Of a DNA stretch of 64,000 nt, positions 61,060-64,000 are shown one piece after another (positions within the stretch are counted from its first letter, which is position 1; each line of letters starts with the position of its first letter). This DNA comes from Branchiostoma floridae (taxonomy: Eukaryota > Chordata > Leptocardii > Amphioxiformes > Branchiostomatidae): positions 9,322,167 to 9,386,166 of the forward strand of contig NC_049986.1 in assembly GCF_000003815.2 (NCBI RefSeq), given 5' to 3'. The notes beneath the pieces are model-generated. The model made no database searches, had not been told where the DNA came from, and was given only the letters and a program-made list of their open reading frames with translations. Made by a program: the position numbers and the translations under genes.

Positions 61060-63345
61060 GTAAGTTCAATCTCAAAAGGGTGTCTTTTTTTCTCTCCACA
61101 GCAATTTGACGTGTTGTCATTAAATTGCTTCTTCCTAATATCTACATTAATGTACACAAACTGTAAATTTTTACATTGTATTTCGTCAAATGTATAATAT
61201 GGTCACATATTTGTAATGTTACATTGCATGAGCTTATTTCAATCCTTATGACAGACTACTCAAGGCAGAAAATGTATCAACATATGTTTGCAAAACTATA
61301 ATTCTTTTCAAGTGATATGTTAAAGAAATGTCTTCTTTGTGTCTCTAAAAGCTTTGATATCACTATCTTTTATGTCTGACGTGTAATGTGATAAACATAT
61401 GCCTTTTTACAACCTACAGTTACTCTTTAGCAAAATTCACCATTATTTCAGACGATCTACAATTTAATTTTTGAATTTGTATCAATTCTGTAGTTCGAAA
61501 TAATATTTACCATTGTGAGCAACCATGGAGAGGTGTCTACTTGTCTAATGGTAACATGTATCCGTGGCCATTTCAGGTTTTGTGTTAAACTTTGCAGTAT
61601 CTGCTCATGTGTATTATGTATGTAATGTATGTAATGAATGTTTAACACACTCCTGACCTGTTGTAACCTGTGTCCTGACCACGCTGTCTAGGGAGACTTT
61701 GCGGTAGGTGATTCCGAGGAAACCCTGCCCACCTCCCAGCCCAAGCTGTCCAACCAATAAGCTAGCTCACCATTTCAAGTGCACATGTACAGTGTGTTGG
61801 GCACAGACCTCCAATTCTCCTAGCATTAAAATGCATACAAAACATGTAAAAAAAGGCTGTCAAAAGTCACCTACCTGAGGTTTAATTGGTGAAAATCTCA
61901 CATTGGCAGGCAAGTTTGACTTCTAAAGAGTGCATATGGCGATTTTGATGACATTTGATTCGGCGCAATGCGCCCCCACAAACAGAATAAGAAACTCTGT
62001 TGACCTTTGACCTTTCTGATAACACCCAAACTATACTTACTCTAGACTGTCTATGACACTCCAAACATGGCAGAAAGCCCATTTTTCTCACAAAACAAAA
62101 TAGCCGGAACCCCTACCTATAATTTCCAGCGCCAAAATGCCAACATTTACCAACAAAAAGGCTTCTTACAGTTACTTTTGCAAGCCATCTTGAATCAAAA
62201 TTGGCGCATGCGCAGGTCTGTAATGGTGACCTTTCACCTGTTGCACATGTGAAAGTGTGAAGGAGCCTTCAACTTTGACCTATTACCCACAGTGCATCAC
62301 ACTACACATGCGCACTTCAAAATTGTGAGCCAGTTTACGTGCATGCCATGCACACATGGCTTATACAGTTTACGTTGGGTGGCCAGCATGACTTATGTAC
62401 CAGTTTTCATTTGTCCATGCCATTTTTCTTTTGCATGATGAACCACATTCTGCCGCTCCTGCACTCGCTTTGCCTACTGTTCCAACCAACAGAGCGTAAG
62501 TTTTACATTTTGTTTATATGTAAGAACAAGTCGTGAGATGTTTGTGCTTGCCTCATGCATGTGTAATGTTACAACTGCCATTGTCCATGATCAAAATCAA
62601 CTAATAAGTCATATCAATAGATCACAATCATTCACAGCTATTATAATTGACATGCTTCCAACGTGACTGTTTAAGATCTTAAGATTTTCTGGAATGTTAA
62701 ATGGAGTCCTTTTTTCCGTTTTCACAATTGAAAAGAAAGTTTTAGCCACAATTTATGGACAAGAGCATTTGCTGTTGCAGTTAATTAATAGTACTACCAG
62801 AAAGAGAAATTAAAAAAAAAATAAATTATATTTGCTTTTGATATTGGCAACTCTCAAAGTACATGCATCATTTTGTTATCACTTGTTGTACTTTATATAG
62901 CCCATGTTCTGCTGAGCCCGTACATGTATAATACATATATGGGTTGCACATATATGACGCCTGTATGTGGGTCCAGTATCCTTCATGCATCTGGGGCATT
63001 TCTTACTTAAATGCAGCATATCACAGCTATAAACTGCATTGATTTGGTATGTAAATCACAGAATAGGTCAAGTTCTACTGTTTTGATCAATTAACCAGCT
63101 TTGGGGGGGTGGGGTGAATTGGCAATGAAATTGTCAGCAGGGCAAGGGATGTAAATATTTGTATAAAGGTGAACAACATGCAAATTTGTTTTCATATGAT
63201 GGAAGTTAAGGCAAAGCGATATGATTTGATCTTTTACAATATTTGAGGGGAATTAAAACACATGAGTGTGTGCAATAGGACATCCTCAACACTATCACTA
63301 CAAAGCAGTTTGAAATATCCTGTTATTTTTTCCCCTGAAATTCAG
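61060..63345. other. Intron content between IVS3 and IVS4 exons
   Basis: AT-rich sequence with one short GC-richer stretch (61670-61760) that carries a candidate microexon; a second GC-richer area (62200-62470) shows no exon. Confidence 0.5.
61692..61703 (+). CDS. Candidate 12-nt microexon GDFA (IVS3-S4)
   Basis: Acceptor GCTGTCTAG, GGAGACTTTGCG, donor GTAGGT; phase 0 to 0. It lies between the exons ending NFG and starting DNFIS, exactly where vertebrate CaV2.1 and CaV2.2 insert NP or ET from a 6-nt exon. A read-through version would end at a stop about 19 codons later. Support is the splice sites, frame and position only. Confidence 0.35.
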
Positions 63346-63462
63346 GACAACTTCATCAGCCTGAGCTTCCTGAGGCTTTTCCGAGCCGCTCGACTCATCA
63401 AACTGCTCAGGCAGGGAGAGACCATCCGGACTCTGCTCTGGACATTTATCCAGTCTTTTAAG
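63346..63462 (+). CDS. CaV2 exon: IVS4 voltage sensor
   Basis: Encodes [39 protein letters not shown]. Acceptor AAATTCAG, donor GTAAAA; 117 nt, phase 0 to 0. Last exon in the window; IVS5, the repeat IV pore and the C-terminus follow outside. Confidence 0.97.
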
Positions 63463-64000
63463 GTAAAAACAGACAACTGTACTTCAAAACTTTCCCCACA
63501 GAGCACTGGGAGGACCTTGCAAATGACAGATCCAGCTGGACATGCACACTGTCCAGGCAGCTCAAATCAGGAGAAACCAGACTGATGCGCATGGCAGAAA
63601 AAATCAGATCCTGTGAAAAGAACTCTGCAACAGAGTCCTGAGTCAGCTTTCAGATTTGCTCTATGTGGCAGAGACTGTCACTCTCGTATAGGACCGTTTA
63701 GCCATAGCCGATGCTGTAGGGCTGATATCAATTAGGATTTTACCATGGTCAATATTGACCAAAGGAGCTAGGCCATATATAAAAAGTGTTCACAAGAAGA
63801 ATTTTGAGGCAATGAAGAATATTCCTCACCTTTGTATTATATTAGAATAGTATGATTGAAATTTGTAATTGTTGGATCGCGGCATTTCAATATTGTTCAT
63901 AGTTTTTGTAAAGGGCCGCATGCCGTAGTGCAGCGACATTATTGTTGTCAGGAGTTACTTGTTCTTGATTAGATGTCTGCCACCTTGCTTAGGTTCCATT
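63463..64000. other. Intron start, no recognised feature
   Basis: Sequence after the IVS4 donor. No exon, TIR or tandem repeat seen. Confidence 0.5.

Larger units (their letters stand above)
9172..63462 (+). other. CaV2-type voltage-gated calcium channel alpha1 subunit gene, partial (both ends outside window)
   Basis: The exons listed below join into one open frame of about 1,267 codons covering the I S4-S5 linker through IVS4. The protein is the pore subunit of a high-voltage-activated calcium channel in the plasma membrane, four repeats of six helices; CaV2 channels gate transmitter release at presynaptic terminals. Seen directly: pore glutamates in repeats I (MEGW), II (GEDW) and III (GEGW), which make this a calcium and not a sodium pore; an AID for the beta subunit; and arginine/lysine-spaced S4 helices in III and IV. 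CaV2 rather than CaV1 or CaV3 is judged from EEVILAE after the AID, the IIIS6 and III-IV linker wording, and DILVSNFG at the end of IVS3. A vertebrate N versus P/Q versus R assignment is not appropriate if this is the single pre-duplication CaV2 of an invertebrate. Orthology rests on recalled family sequences, not on a search. Confidence 0.95.

Overview
The window is animal nuclear DNA. It is AT-rich with many introns, and almost every coding segment belongs to one gene on the + strand: a voltage-gated calcium channel pore-forming alpha1 subunit of the CaV2 (N/P/Q/R, presynaptic) class. The exons read closer to vertebrate CaV2 than to CaV1. Examples are the alpha-interaction domain followed by EEVILAE, the [16 protein letters not shown] segment of IIIS6, and [11 protein letters not shown] in the III-IV linker. 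Canonical GT-AG introns, one CaV2-like copy, and a dense mix of small inverted-repeat transposons, minisatellites and hairpin repeats suggest an invertebrate deuterostome. Amphioxus (Branchiostoma) is my best guess, an inference without a database search.

Layout: bases 1-9171 hold only repeats and are probably intron. From 9172 to 63462 I place 31 exons plus one candidate microexon, about 3.8 kb of coding sequence. They run from the domain I S4-S5 linker (9172) through the I pore and S6 (10222, 15560), the AID and I-II linker (25497-35074), domain II (38098-47089), the II-III linker (47779-53957), domain III (53957-58747), the III-IV linker (59105) and domain IV S1 to S4 (59105-63462). The first exons (N-terminus, IS1-IS4) and the last (IVS5 to C-terminus) lie outside. 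Every junction was checked for phase; the reading frame stays open from end to end. The selectivity-filter glutamates of repeats I, II and III are all present.

Points of interest in the gene: two tandem exons that both start EEVILAE after the AID; a candidate 12-nt microexon exactly where vertebrate CaV2 genes carry the NP/ET microexons in IVS3-S4; a microexon with two usable donor sites in the II-III linker; a single-exon, Arg/Ser-rich II-III linker; and a decayed tandem copy of the IIS2 exon. The introns hold TIR elements of several families: a TTAA-flanked piggyBac-like element nested in another element and loaded with CRE palindromes, two nearly identical 0.9-kb elements 26 kb apart with a promoter-like core, and six copies of a 0.2-kb element. 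They also hold a LINE tail, tRNA-derived SINE fragments, and minisatellites, some hugging splice sites. No second protein-coding gene, rRNA, intact tRNA or CRISPR array was seen.
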